64,000 nt of DNA. Source: Bacteroidia bacterium. GTDB lineage: Bacteria > Bacteroidota > Bacteroidia > Bacteroidales > VadinHA17. The DNA lies in contig JAPLDX010000051.1 in the NCBI GenBank assembly GCA_026391215.1, forward strand, positions 1 through 64,000. Reading direction: 5' to 3'. The notes below the pieces were generated by a model that was not told the origin of the DNA, ran no database searches, and saw only the letters and a list, made by a program, of their open reading frames with translations. Positions within the stretch are counted from its first letter, which is position 1, and every line of letters starts with the position of its first letter. Made by a program: the position numbers and the translations under genes. Below, piece after piece: positions 8,761 to 19,291 of the stretch.

Positions 8761-9525
8761 TCAGTTAAAATGATCAAGATGCTTCAAAGCCCGCACCAGA
8801 TCATCGGGCGTATCAACACTTATACTTTCCCACTGCGTGACTGCCGTCCTTATCCTGAAGCCGTTTTCAAGCCACCGGTTCTGTTCAAGTGCTTCAGCTT
8901 TTTCAAGGGAACTTGCCGGAAGTTTTGTTATTTTATTAAGCACGTCCGTTTTGTAAGCATACATACCGATATGCTTATAGAAAACATGTTTCTTCGACCA
9001 GTCTGATAAGTCATAATCCCTGATGAACGGAATAGCTGCCCTGCTGAAATAGATTGCATTTCCTTCTGAATCAAGCACTACCTTTGGCTGGTTAGGATTG
9101 AAGATATCTTCCCCGGATTCAGTTTTTCTTATAAGAGTAGCGATTTCCACCTTTCTGTCAGTAAAGCATGATTTCAGGAGATCAATCTGCTCAGGTTTGA
9201 TAAAAGGCTCATCACCCTGTATGTTAATCACGATGTCAATTTTTTTGCCTGTTCGCTCCGCAATTTTATCCACCGCCTCAGCACAACGGTCAGTACCGCT
9301 TTGATGTTGCGGAGAGGTCATCAGTGCCTGTCCACCGAATTTCAGAACTTCATCATAGATCCTCTTATCATCGGTGGCGACAAAGACAATGTCAACTGAT
9401 TTGCTAGCCTGTTCATATACTCTCTGAATCATAATTTTCCCGCCGATCATTACAAGAGGCTTGCCCGGGAATCGCGTTGAAGCATAACGTGCCGGTACAA
9501 TGCCGGCAAATTGATATCGTTTCAT
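8761..9525 (-). CDS. kdsB: 3-deoxy-manno-octulosonate cytidylyltransferase (CMP-Kdo synthetase)
   Basis: 254 residues, normal for the family. It activates Kdo with CTP to CMP-Kdo for attachment to lipid A, so the organism makes Kdo-containing lipopolysaccharide. Diagnostic sequences: GIVPARYASTRFPGKPL at the N-terminus (nucleotide-binding loop), QGDEPFI in the middle and the C-terminal SVDTPDDLVRA. Cytoplasmic. It is transcribed away from the sigma-54 activator gene; 74 bases separate the two starts. A nearby LptE-like gene fits a local lipopolysaccharide theme. Confidence 0.96.
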   Translation of the reverse strand: MKRYQFAGIVPARYASTRFPGKPLVMIGGKIMIQRVYEQASKSVDIVFVATDDKRIYDEVLKFGGQALMTSPQHQSGTDRCAEAVDKIAERTGKKIDIVINIQGDEPFIKPEQIDLLKSCFTDRKVEIATLIRKTESGEDIFNPNQPKVVLDSEGNAIYFSRAAIPFIRDYDLSDWSKKHVFYKHIGMYAYKTDVLNKITKLPASSLEKAEALEQNRWLENGFRIRTAVTQWESISVDTPDDLVRALKHLDHFN

Positions 9526-9548
9526 GCAGCGAATTTACAAAAAATGCA

Positions 9549-9580
9549 TTTCCCAATGTCTTAAAAAAATCTTAAATTCG
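9549..9580 (+). promoter_or_regulatory. Candidate promoter of the sigma-54 activator operon
   Basis: TTTC (9549-9552) and TAAATTCG (9573-9580) are separated by 20 bases and differ by one base each from TTTG and TAnnTTTG. The predicted start is near 9587, about 13 bases before the ATG. Confidence 0.4.
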
Positions 9581-9599
9581 CGCATTCGTTTTACAGTAT

Positions 9600-10841
9600 A
9601 TGAAAGATCTCCAAAATATCAAGCAACGGTTTGGCATTATTGGTAACTATGAGGTACTTGACCGGGCAATTGATATTGCAGTCCAGGTTGCCCCCACAGA
9701 TCTTTCTGTACTCATTACAGGAGAAAGCGGGACAGGCAAGGAAGCTTTTCCACAGGTTATCCATAATTACAGTACCAGGAAGCATGGACCATATATTGCA
9801 GTAAACTGCGGCGCAATTCCCGAGGGTACAATTGATTCAGAATTATTTGGTCACGAGAAAGGTTCATTTACGGGAGCAACTGATAGCAGAAAGGGTTATT
9901 TCGAAGTTGCAGATAAAGGCACCATCTTCCTCGATGAGGTTGCAGAACTACCGCTTTCAACACAGGTCAGACTGCTCAGAGTGCTTGAAACAGGAGAATT
10001 TATAAGGGTGGGATCATCAAAGCCCCAGAAAACAAACGTAAGGGTAATTGCCGCCAGCAACATGGATATCGCGGGTGCTATTGATCATGGCAGGTTCAGG
10101 GAAGATCTTTATTACAGGCTTAATACAGTACCGATCAGGATACCTGCACTGCGGGAGAGAGGTGATGATATTTTTCTGCTGTTCAGGAAATTTGCTGTCG
10201 ATTTCGCTGAGAAATACAGGATGCCGGCCATTAGGCTTGAACCAGATGCAAAAATTATACTAACGAACTATTCCTGGCCGGGTAACGTAAGACAGCTGAA
10301 AAATATAACCGAACAGATATCAATAATTGAAAGGGAAAGAGAGATTAAAGTCTCTGTACTCAAAGCTTATCTGCCTGATTATGACGGAGTAAAGCTCCCT
10401 GCAATCATAAAAAAGGATGATGATAAATCCTTTTCATCCGAGAGGGAGATTTTGTACAAGATCCTTTTCGACATGAAAAGCGATATGAATGATCTCAAAA
10501 AACTGGTATATGATCTTTTGCAGCACGGAGATGTTGGAGTCAACATTGACGAGTCAAACTCAAGGGTTGTGAAGAATCTGTTCAGGGAGGCTGCAGAAAG
10601 AAGAGGCACGGATGTGCCTCATGAATCTTCTGCTGAATTTTCACCCCGACAGGAAAGGGACGATATTCAAGACACTGAAGAGATTGTTGAAGAATCTTTA
10701 TCGCTTGCCGACAAGGAGGTTGAGATGATAAAGAAAGCTCTGGAAAAATTCAACGGAAAACGTAAGCTGGCAGCGCATGAGCTGGGTATTTCTGAAAGGA
10801 CCCTGTACCGTAAAATCAAGGAATATGGAATTGAAATGTAA
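9600..10841 (+). CDS. Sigma-54-dependent transcriptional activator (AAA+ / Fis HTH), no sensory domain
   Basis: 413 residues. The AAA+ core starts almost at the N-terminus: Walker A GESGTGKE (41-48), the sigma-54 contact loop GSFTGA (88-93; consensus GAFTGA), Walker B IFLDEVAEL and the arginine-finger region FREDLYYRLN. A linker of ~110 residues with a coiled-coil-like part (DMKSDMNDLKKLVYDLL) leads to a Fis-type HTH at the C-terminus (AAHELGISERTLYRKI). There is no receiver, PAS or GAF domain, so activity must be set by abundance or a partner, as in PspF. It heads a co-directional run with an LptE-like protein, a TPR protein and secG, suggesting an envelope-stress role. Confidence 0.93.
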   Translation: MKDLQNIKQRFGIIGNYEVLDRAIDIAVQVAPTDLSVLITGESGTGKEAFPQVIHNYSTRKHGPYIAVNCGAIPEGTIDSELFGHEKGSFTGATDSRKGYFEVADKGTIFLDEVAELPLSTQVRLLRVLETGEFIRVGSSKPQKTNVRVIAASNMDIAGAIDHGRFREDLYYRLNTVPIRIPALRERGDDIFLLFRKFAVDFAEKYRMPAIRLEPDAKIILTNYSWPGNVRQLKNITEQISIIEREREIKVSVLKAYLPDYDGVKLPAIIKKDDDKSFSSEREILYKILFDMKSDMNDLKKLVYDLLQHGDVGVNIDESNSRVVKNLFREAAERRGTDVPHESSAEFSPRQERDDIQDTEEIVEESLSLADKEVEMIKKALEKFNGKRKLAAHELGISERTLYRKIKEYGIEM

Positions 10842-11361
10842 AAAAAATATTTTTCCGGTAGCAGCCATTCTTCTTATTCTTACCGGCTGGATTTTCCTGC
10901 TGAACGGATGTAAGATCAGTTACTCCATGAGCGGAGCCAGAATATCTCCAGAGGTAAAAACATTGAGTATTCAGTATTTCCAGAACAGGGCAGACCTGGT
11001 ACAGCCCATGCTCAGCCAGTATCTTACCGATGCCCTGATTGACAAATGCAAGGCCCAGACAAATCTCGGGCTGGTAAACGGTTTGGGAGACGTGGATTTT
11101 GAAGGTGAAATATCCGGTTATAGTACGGTCCCGCTGACTGTCGCTGCCGATGCGCAGGCTGCAACAAACAGGTTTACCATTTCTGTGAGGGTGAAATTCA
11201 CAAATTCAATTGAGCCGGAATTAAGCTATGAGCAAACATTCTCGCGTTACGAGGACTATGACAGTAGTCTGGACCTTAATCAGGTTGAGAAAGAACTCTC
11301 TGATAAAATTGTTGAACTCCTGGTTGAGGATATATTCAATAAGGCTTTTGTGACCTGGTAA
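10825..11361 (+). CDS. LptE-like lipopolysaccharide-assembly lipoprotein
   Basis: 178 residues from ATG 10825, which overlaps the end of the activator gene by 17 bases, so translation may be coupled. Signal and lipobox (LLNGC) are followed by KISYSMSGARISPEVKTLSIQYF, typical of the Bacteroidota LptE family in which a short Tyr/Phe-rich strand is followed by a small alpha/beta domain. LptE plugs the LptD barrel and helps insert lipopolysaccharide in the outer membrane. No lptD is in the window. A longer start at 10777 lacks a sensible signal and is rejected. Confidence 0.82.
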   Translation: MELKCKKNIFPVAAILLILTGWIFLLNGCKISYSMSGARISPEVKTLSIQYFQNRADLVQPMLSQYLTDALIDKCKAQTNLGLVNGLGDVDFEGEISGYSTVPLTVAADAQAATNRFTISVRVKFTNSIEPELSYEQTFSRYEDYDSSLDLNQVEKELSDKIVELLVEDIFNKAFVTW

Positions 11362-11366
11362 CTGAT

Positions 11367-12302
11367 ATGAACAGAAACGATTTTCTGAGGATGATTGAAA
11401 ATTCGGGTCCTGCCGATCGCCAGACGATCGGCGAGGTCAGCGAGCTTATTGATATTTTCCCATATTTTCAGAGTGCATATATGCTTTTGCTGAAAGGACT
11501 AAGAAATACCTCCGATGTCAGGTTCGAAAATCAGCTCAGGATATCTGCTATGCATATTGCTGATCGTGAGGTGTTATATTATTTCCTGAAAAAAGAGAAT
11601 GTTATAAAGGATAAGTCGGAAACAGTCATTCAGCAAAGGGCAGATTCCTCCAGCATTTCAGAAGAGAGTCAGCAGGTAGTGATCGAAACGGCCAGGAACA
11701 GCGAGGATCTGATAAATGAAATAGAAAAGAGTGACGAGGCAGGTACGCATGAAGAGAAAGCCGCAGTAGTTCTTCAGGGTGCACATCAGTCTGTATCCAT
11801 CCAGTCTGATCCTGAGGGAGGCGAATCAGTTGCCACTGTATTTGTTATTGATGAAGATTCCGGTTTAGAAGAGGAAAGGGTAATATTTATGGATCCCGGA
11901 TTTTCTGCACCGGAAGGAGAACAGGAAGACCTTCTTGAGCTTGAAACAGAAGAAACTATTATACAGCCTGAAGCGGAGATGTCAAAAGAGGATCAGCAAT
12001 CTCCGGCTGATTCAGTTGACATTAAGCAGATGCAATCGGAGCTGATTGACAAATTTATTCTGACAAATCCAAGAATTGAACCTGCAAAGGAAAAAACGGA
12101 AACGGCACATACAGATATTTCAAAACCTTTTGTTGAGGAAAGGGGAGGATTTGTAACAGAAACACTTGCAAGAATTTATGCCAACCAGGGCTATTATTCA
12201 AGGGCAATTGATATTTATGAGAAATTAAGTTTGAAATTTCCGGAAAAAAGTAGTTACTTTGCATCTCAAATTGAAAAAATAGAGGAGTTATTAAAAAAGT
12301 GA
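11367..12302 (+). CDS. TPR-containing protein with acidic linker
   Basis: 311 residues, no signal peptide or membrane helix. An N-terminal helical region (1-90: IGEVSELIDIFPYFQSAYMLLLKGL) is followed by a long low-complexity acidic linker (about 95-230, rich in Glu, Ser, Gln) and a C-terminal TPR-like pair (about 255-310: TLARIYANQGYYSRAIDIYEKL). It lies 5 bases after the LptE-like gene and 4 bases before secG, in the order often found in Bacteroidales. Probably a cytoplasmic scaffold linked to export or envelope assembly; the biochemical function is unknown. Confidence 0.75.
   Translation: MNRNDFLRMIENSGPADRQTIGEVSELIDIFPYFQSAYMLLLKGLRNTSDVRFENQLRISAMHIADREVLYYFLKKENVIKDKSETVIQQRADSSSISEESQQVVIETARNSEDLINEIEKSDEAGTHEEKAAVVLQGAHQSVSIQSDPEGGESVATVFVIDEDSGLEEERVIFMDPGFSAPEGEQEDLLELETEETIIQPEAEMSKEDQQSPADSVDIKQMQSELIDKFILTNPRIEPAKEKTETAHTDISKPFVEERGGFVTETLARIYANQGYYSRAIDIYEKLSLKFPEKSSYFASQIEKIEELLKK
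11412..11432. repeat. Short intragenic palindrome
   Basis: GCCGATCG (11412-11419) and CGATCGGC (11425-11432) form a perfect 8-bp inverted repeat with a 5-base loop, about 50 bases into the TPR protein gene. Confidence 0.5.
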
Positions 12303-12306
12303 TAAG

Positions 12307-12672
12307 ATGGGAATTTATATTTTTGTTTCGATTGTAATCATAGTTGCGTGTATTATTGAGGTACTTATTGTTCTTGTTCAGAATTCAAAAGGAGGGGGGC
12401 TTGCTGCCAATTTTACATCGGCAGGACAGTCAATGGGCATACGCAAGACAGCTGATTTCCTTGAAAAATCGACCTGGACAATTGCCGCTACGATCCTGGT
12501 TCTCTGTATCGTTGCAACAGCCGCTATTCCACGCGGCACAGAATCTGAACGTTCAAGAATTCAAAACCAGATTGACAATGCAGTTGATCCAAATGCAATT
12601 CCTACACTCCCGACAGCAGTTCCCCAGACAACAACAACTCCTTCGACCGGACAGGAACAGCCAGAAAACTAG
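12307..12672 (+). CDS. secG: Preprotein translocase subunit SecG
   Basis: 121 residues. Two membrane helices (about 3-23 and 56-75) flank the conserved cytoplasmic loop with LVQNSKGGGLAANF, the SecG signature. The C-terminal ~40 residues are a Pro/Thr/Gln-rich tail common in Bacteroidota SecG. It is an auxiliary part of the SecYEG channel that supports SecA-driven export. Last gene of the operon; a strong terminator follows 24 bases after the stop. Confidence 0.94.
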   Translation: MGIYIFVSIVIIVACIIEVLIVLVQNSKGGGLAANFTSAGQSMGIRKTADFLEKSTWTIAATILVLCIVATAAIPRGTESERSRIQNQIDNAVDPNAIPTLPTAVPQTTTTPSTGQEQPEN

Positions 12673-12696
12673 AAACCTATGGAATTACTATATAAA

Positions 12697-12733
12697 AAGT
12701 GTCAGTTTGTCATATTCTGACACTTCTTTTTTC
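12697..12733 (+). terminator. Rho-independent terminator after secG
   Basis: AAGTGTCAG (12697-12705) pairs with CTGACACTT (12717-12725), followed by CTTTTTT. It separates the secG operon from groESL. Confidence 0.85.
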
Positions 12734-12755
12734 GTTAATGGCACATTTACCGGTT

Positions 12756-12771
12756 TGGCATAAAATATGCA
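12756..12771 (+). promoter_or_regulatory. Possible sigma-54 (-24/-12) promoter of groESL
   Basis: TGGCATAAAATATGCA has the invariant GG and GC dinucleotides of the -24/-12 consensus (TGGCAC-N5-TTGCA) at the exact spacing, with two mismatches outside them. Transcription would begin near 12783, about 35 bases before the groES ATG. No TAnnTTTG box is evident in this gap. A sigma-54 activator is encoded 3 kb upstream. Confidence 0.45.
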
Positions 12772-12817
12772 CAAAAAGGAATCATCAAAGAAAATCTAAC
12801 TTTAAAACTAAATAAAA

Positions 12818-14756
<1,939 letters not shown>

Positions 14757-14760
14757 AATT

Positions 14761-14880
14761 TTACCCCCTGGCCCCCTAAAGGGGGTTTAAAAGGAGATAT
14801 TAAATTGAATAAGAGCCGTCCCGAGTACCCGGGACGGCTCTGCACATTTTAGCCCCCCTTCAGGGGGGGTGGGGGGTAAA
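14761..14880. repeat. Nested C-rich inverted repeat (REP-like) after groEL
   Basis: An outer arm at about 14758-14787 (ttttaccccctggccccc...) is repeated in inverted orientation at about 14850-14882 with a few changes. Each arm can itself fold (CCCCCTAAAGGGGG). Between them sits the groEL terminator. Confidence 0.6.
14812..14850 (+). terminator. Terminator of groESL
   Basis: AGAGCCGTCCC (14812-14822) and its perfect complement (14831-14841) form an 11-bp stem with an 8-base loop; GCACATTTT follows. Confidence 0.75.
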
Positions 14881-14888
14881 AAAATTCA

Positions 14889-14896
14889 TATATTTG
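14889..14896 (+). promoter_or_regulatory. -7 box of a lepA promoter
   Basis: TATATTTG matches TAnnTTTG exactly, 26 bases before the lepA ATG. The -33 region falls in the G-run of the upstream repeat and shows no TTTG, so the promoter may be weak or the repeat may modulate it. Confidence 0.45.
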
Positions 14897-14921
14897 CACC
14901 TGATTTCGAATCTGTTCCCCG

Positions 14922-16709
14922 ATGAACTATATCCGTAATTTCTGCATCATAGCGCATATCGACCATGGGAAAAGCACCCTGGCCGACAGGCTCCTTGAAA
15001 AGACACATACTATTGCGGAAAGAGAATATCAGGACCAGATCCTGGATAATATGGACCTTGAAAGGGAAAGAGGCATCACAATAAAGAGCCATGCCATCCA
15101 GATGGAATACATCCATGAAGGGCAGAAATATTACCTTAATCTTATCGACACCCCTGGCCACGTGGATTTCTCCAATGAAGTATCACGGTCAATTGCCGCA
15201 TGTGAAGGAGCTCTGCTTGTCATTGATGCAACACAGGGAATACAGGCGCAAACAATAGCAAACCTGTACATGGCAATAGATCATAACCTTGAGATAATCC
15301 CTGTCATCAATAAAATGGATATGACAAATGCAATGCCTGAAGAGGTTAAGGATCAGATAGTTGACCTTGTCGGCTGCAACCGGGATGATATTATTGAAAC
15401 AAGCGCAAAAACAGGCATGGGAGTTGACAGGATCCTCAGTGACATCGTCAACAAGATACCTCCTCCGCAGGGAAATCCTGATGCCCCCCTCCAGGCACTC
15501 ATTTTTGATTCAATTTTTAATTCTTTCCGGGGAATAATAGCCTATTGCAAGATTGTAAACGGTACAATATCAAGAGGAGACCGGGTAAAATTCATGAGTA
15601 CAGGTCATGAATACAATGCAGAAGATATAGGAGTGCTGAAACTGAAGCAAGATCCCCGCGAAGTTATGGGAACAGGTGATGTTGGATATATTATTACCGG
15701 CGTTAAAGTATCCTCAGAAGTAAGAGTAGGAGATACAATCACTCATGTAATAAATCCGTGTGAAAAAGCTATTTCAGGATTTGAGAATGTCAAACCAATG
15801 GTATTTGCGGGAATGTATCCTGTTGATGCAGATGAGTATGAAGATCTGAGAAACTCAATTGAAAAACTTCAGCTGAATGATGCATCGCTTTCATTCATAC
15901 CTGAATCTTCAGCTGCGCTCGGATTCGGATTCAGGTGTGGATTCCTGGGGTTGCTTCATATGGAAATAATCCAGGAACGGCTGGACAGGGAATTTAATAT
16001 GGACGTAATTACCACTGTACCAAATGTTTCGTTCAAGGTTTTTACAACAAGGGGAGAGGAGATAGATGTCCATAATCCATCAGGGCTTCCGCCAGTCACC
16101 AATATAGATCATATTGAGGAACCTTATATTGTTGCTAAGGTTATAACTTTATCAGAATATGTAGGTTCAATAATGAATCTATGTATTGATAAAAGGGGCA
16201 CACTGAAGAATCACGTCCATCTTACGAGGAACAGGGTTGAGCTTACTTTTGAAATGCCTCTGTCAGAAATAGTTTTTGATTTTTATGATAAGCTTAAAAG
16301 CATATCAAAAGGGTACGCATCATTCGATTACTATTATACTTCTTACCAAAGGGCTGACCTGGTAAGGCTGGATCTTCTTCTGAACGGTGAAATGGTTGAT
16401 GCTCTTTCTACCCTGATTTACAGGGGCCATGCCTATGAATTTGGCCGCAAAATGTGCGTGAAGCTAAAAGAGCTGATCCCCCGTCAGCAATTTGATATAG
16501 CAATACAGGCAGCCATAGGAGCAAAGATAATTGCACGGGAAACAGTCAAGGCAGTCAGAAAGGACGTGACGGCAAAATGCTATGGCGGAGATATAACAAG
16601 AAAAAGGAAACTTCTTGAAAAACAAAAGAAGGGGAAAAAGAGAATGCGTCAGATAGGTAATGTCGAAGTGCCCCAGCAGGCATTCCTGGCTGTATTAAAA
16701 CTCGATTAG
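14922..16709 (+). CDS. lepA: Elongation factor 4 (ribosomal back-translocase LepA)
   Basis: 595 residues, standard length. G1 loop [15 protein letters not shown]3 DTPGHVDF and G4 NKMD of a translational GTPase are present, then EF-G-like domains and the LepA-specific C-terminal domain (basic, [19 protein letters not shown]). It acts on stalled or mistranslocated ribosomes. Start ATG 14922 is preceded by a short leader from the -7 box at 14889. It converges on the response-regulator gene with 19 bases between stops. Confidence 0.98.
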   Translation: MNYIRNFCIIAHIDHGKSTLADRLLEKTHTIAEREYQDQILDNMDLERERGITIKSHAIQMEYIHEGQKYYLNLIDTPGHVDFSNEVSRSIAACEGALLVIDATQGIQAQTIANLYMAIDHNLEIIPVINKMDMTNAMPEEVKDQIVDLVGCNRDDIIETSAKTGMGVDRILSDIVNKIPPPQGNPDAPLQALIFDSIFNSFRGIIAYCKIVNGTISRGDRVKFMSTGHEYNAEDIGVLKLKQDPREVMGTGDVGYIITGVKVSSEVRVGDTITHVINPCEKAISGFENVKPMVFAGMYPVDADEYEDLRNSIEKLQLNDASLSFIPESSAALGFGFRCGFLGLLHMEIIQERLDREFNMDVITTVPNVSFKVFTTRGEEIDVHNPSGLPPVTNIDHIEEPYIVAKVITLSEYVGSIMNLCIDKRGTLKNHVHLTRNRVELTFEMPLSEIVFDFYDKLKSISKGYASFDYYYTSYQRADLVRLDLLLNGEMVDALSTLIYRGHAYEFGRKMCVKLKELIPRQQFDIAIQAAIGAKIIARETVKAVRKDVTAKCYGGDITRKRKLLEKQKKGKKRMRQIGNVEVPQQAFLAVLKLD

Positions 16710-16728
16710 ATAGTTGTAATATAAAACA

Positions 16729-17415
16729 TTATCCGGTAAGCTTATAGCCACGGCCATGGACATTAATTATTCTGACCGACGGATCGTTTTTCAGGTATTT
16801 CCGCAGCCTGGTAATATAAACATCCATACTTCTGGCATTGAAGTAGTTATCATCGATCCATATTGACTTGAGGGCAAAATTACGTTCAAGTATCTCATTG
16901 CCATGCTGGCACAGCAGCTCCAGAAGCTCAGATTCCTTTGTGGTTAGCTTGACTGACTTATCACCAAAGGCCAGCATTTGCTTCAGCGGTTCAAAAGTAT
17001 ATTTACCGATCGTGTATTTTTCCTGTTTCTTTGGAGCTGCTGATGTTTTTGTTCTTTTTAGTATTGCCTGTATCCTGTAGAGCAATTCCTCCATCAGGAA
17101 AGGTTTTGTTATATAATCATCTGCTCCTGTTCTGAACCCTTCGAGAATATCATCTTTCTGATTTTTAGCGGTCAGGAATATTATCGGGATAGCCGGGTCT
17201 ATCTTACTTATCTCCTTTGCCAGGGTAAGTCCGTCCATTTCTGGCATCATGATATCCAGTATGCAGAGGTCATATTGTTTTACTGAAAATGATTCCAGGG
17301 CACTTAAACCATTTCCAAAGAGATTGGTCTCTATATTCTTAGCTGCAAGATAATTCCTTAACAGGGAACCAAGGTTGGTGTCATCCTCAGCAAGAAGAAT
17401 TCTTATATTTTTCAT
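16729..17415 (-). CDS. rprY: OmpR-family response regulator (RprY-like)
   Basis: 228 residues. The receiver domain (1-120) has the acidic pair EDD at 10-12, phospho-acceptor Asp54 (LDIMMPEMDG) and Lys in TKPF. A winged-helix DNA-binding domain (about 130-226) ends in the recognition and wing region RSMDVYITRLRKYL...NVHGRGYKL. It starts 2 bases after the kinase stop, so the pair is coupled. Similar pairs in Bacteroides and Porphyromonas are called RprX/RprY and respond to envelope or oxidative stress; the symbol is by resemblance. Confidence 0.88.
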   Translation of the reverse strand: MKNIRILLAEDDTNLGSLLRNYLAAKNIETNLFGNGLSALESFSVKQYDLCILDIMMPEMDGLTLAKEISKIDPAIPIIFLTAKNQKDDILEGFRTGADDYITKPFLMEELLYRIQAILKRTKTSAAPKKQEKYTIGKYTFEPLKQMLAFGDKSVKLTTKESELLELLCQHGNEILERNFALKSIWIDDNYFNARSMDVYITRLRKYLKNDPSVRIINVHGRGYKLTG

Positions 17416-17417
17416 AG

Positions 17418-18968
17418 CTATCCGTTTTGAGGAATGAATAAAGTAAATTTTGTTCCTTTATTGATCTGGCTTTCAGCCTTTATTGTGCCGTTATGCTCTT
17501 CCACAACTTTCTTTACATAGCTTAATCCAAGACCGAATCCCTTAACATTATGCAGGTTCCCTGAATGTACACGATAGAATTTATCATATATCCTCTTAAG
17601 GGCTTCCTTACTTATGCCTATGCCGTTATCTTCAATTGTTATGCTAATCCCCTTTTTTGTATTCCGTGTTGAAATGGTTATCTCAGGATTTTCTTCTGAA
17701 TATTTAATCGCATTGTCTATCAGGTTTGAGATTGCGTTAAGAAAGTGCTCCTCATCTACCATTGCATAACTGTTTTTTGCAGTGAAGTTCCTTTTAATCC
17801 TGCCGTTCCTGTTTTCTGTCTGCAGTGCAAAATTCTCACAGGCATTATTAAGGATAATATGAATATCCATGCCGGAGAAATCCAGTTTCATCTTCGTTTT
17901 CTCAAAGATTGCCATCTGCAAAACCTTCTCCACGTGGAATTTAAGTCTCATGCTTTCATCAGAAATGATCTTCGCCAGATTTTCAATATTTTTATTTTCA
18001 TCAGGTATTGTTTTATCGGCCATCATCTGTGATGCAAGTGAAATGGTGGAAATAGGTGTTTTCAGCTCGTGAGTCATATTGTTAATGAAATCATTCCTTA
18101 TTTCCGAGATTTTTTTCTGACGGAAGATCACGATGAAAGTGCTTGTTACAAGTACAAGCATCAATAGTGTGAAAAGAAGCGATAAAAAGCCCAGGCTGCC
18201 TATTTCTTCAAATTTATATTGCTGTTCATCCAGGCAATACATAACAAGCTGGTGCTGACCAGGAACAGGATCGTTGGGGAAAAGCTGCCGGATGAATTTA
18301 TTTGTTCCCGGCTTATCTGTAAATCCAGGGGTTTTATAGATAATTCCTGACCGTCCGGAACGGACTGAAAACTCAAAATCGAGGCGAATCCCGGCATTAT
18401 TCAGTGCAGTCCTGAGCAATGTCCGAAGATTCTCAGGGTCGATACGTTCCCTGACGTCCGGCGTTTCATTAAGGATCTTATCCATTATGGTCTCCAGGAC
18501 TACAATCTTATTTGAGACCCTTCCAGTCAGCTCTGCACTTATTGATTCTGCTGAGGTCTCAACAGATTCAGCCGGAGTGAATGAGGAAACATTTTCAGAT
18601 GTAATGAAGATCTTCTGTCCTGAGCTGGTTATGGCAATGGATTCATCGGGAGTATCAATCCCGTACATGTCAAGCAGTTCCGAGTAAGGCTGGTAAATAC
18701 GTAATCTTTTGGCCAGAGGGGAATTCGCAGGAATGACAGCCGTAACAGGATCGGTAGTCGCTGGATCCAGCTCATCAACTATTCTTTTTATGAGCTCATC
18801 CTGTTCAAGCTGAAGTACCACTGATTCAAGAGCTTTATTTGCCTGAAGCCTGAATTGCTGGTCAGTTATAGTTATTGCATTGCGGATCCAGTATAACTGA
18901 ATGAGAAGAAGTCCTGATATCGCCAGGAAAAAGAAAATAGCCAGTAATACTATGGTAATCCGTTTCAT
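17418..18968 (-). CDS. rprX: Sensor histidine kinase (RprX-like)
   Basis: 516 residues. Membrane helix 1 (about 4-28), a ~210-residue periplasmic sensor, membrane helix 2 (about 252-275, FLSLLFTLLMLVLVTSTFIVIF), HisKA with H-box MTHELKTPIST and a HATPase_c domain with N-box DNAIKYSE and G-boxes (DNGIGI, GFGLGLSYV). First gene of the two-gene operon with the regulator. A TACTTTTG box (18983-18976) lies 8 bases before the ATG, implying an almost leaderless message, and TTTAAC direct repeats sit just upstream, a plausible autoregulation site. Confidence 0.92.
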   Translation of the reverse strand: MKRITIVLLAIFFFLAISGLLLIQLYWIRNAITITDQQFRLQANKALESVVLQLEQDELIKRIVDELDPATTDPVTAVIPANSPLAKRLRIYQPYSELLDMYGIDTPDESIAITSSGQKIFITSENVSSFTPAESVETSAESISAELTGRVSNKIVVLETIMDKILNETPDVRERIDPENLRTLLRTALNNAGIRLDFEFSVRSGRSGIIYKTPGFTDKPGTNKFIRQLFPNDPVPGQHQLVMYCLDEQQYKFEEIGSLGFLSLLFTLLMLVLVTSTFIVIFRQKKISEIRNDFINNMTHELKTPISTISLASQMMADKTIPDENKNIENLAKIISDESMRLKFHVEKVLQMAIFEKTKMKLDFSGMDIHIILNNACENFALQTENRNGRIKRNFTAKNSYAMVDEEHFLNAISNLIDNAIKYSEENPEITISTRNTKKGISITIEDNGIGISKEALKRIYDKFYRVHSGNLHNVKGFGLGLSYVKKVVEEHNGTIKAESQINKGTKFTLFIPQNG

Positions 18969-18975
18969 ACAGATA

Positions 18976-18983
18976 CAAAAGTA
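18976..18983 (-). promoter_or_regulatory. -7 box of the kinase/regulator operon
   Basis: On the minus strand TACTTTTG matches TAnnTTTG. The expected start falls within a base or two of the ATG (18968). No TTTG -33 element is found, suggesting activator dependence. Confidence 0.45.
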
Positions 18984-19009
18984 CTTGTATAAAAATTAGG
19001 AAGTCACTC

Positions 19010-19069
19010 TTTAACTTTCTTTAACAAACAGTCTCGTTTAAAAACAAAATATTTTAACGTTTAGTTAAA
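19010..19069 (-). promoter_or_regulatory. TTTAAC repeats, candidate response-regulator binding sites
   Basis: TTTAAC occurs at 19010-19015 and 19020-19025 in direct repeat with a 10-base period, and again at 19053-19058 facing GTTAAA at 19064-19069 (palindrome ATTTTAAC-N5-GTTAAAAT). OmpR-family regulators typically bind direct repeats at this spacing. The direct repeats lie about 40-55 bases upstream of the predicted start. Confidence 0.4.
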
Positions 19070-19210
19070 ATGTTGTTAATATTCAGGTATTTAGTTGAAA
19101 TTATTTTTTTATAACAATTGCCACATATATATTTGCTCATGATTTGGCATGAAATTTGAATTACAATATACAGAGGTTTTTTTCATAGGTTAGGTTAGTT
19201 TTAGGGTTAT

Positions 19211-19250
19211 CAAAAAATGAGGCTGACAATCGTCAGCCTCTTCTTTTTTT
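19211..19250. terminator. Bidirectional terminator
   Basis: GAGGCTGAC (19219-19227) and GTCAGCCTC (19232-19240) form a perfect 9-bp stem with a 4-base loop; an A-run precedes it and TTCTTTTTTT follows, so it can end transcription from either side. It most likely terminates the acpP-to-membrane-protein operon on the minus strand. Confidence 0.8.
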
Positions 19251-19291
19251 ATATAATTAATAGTCAGATAACTGAAATCATGTCAGGAGAT

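Noticed and set aside
12344..12763. Second plus-strand frame over secG
   Set aside because: Out of frame with a convincing secG and without any recognisable product.
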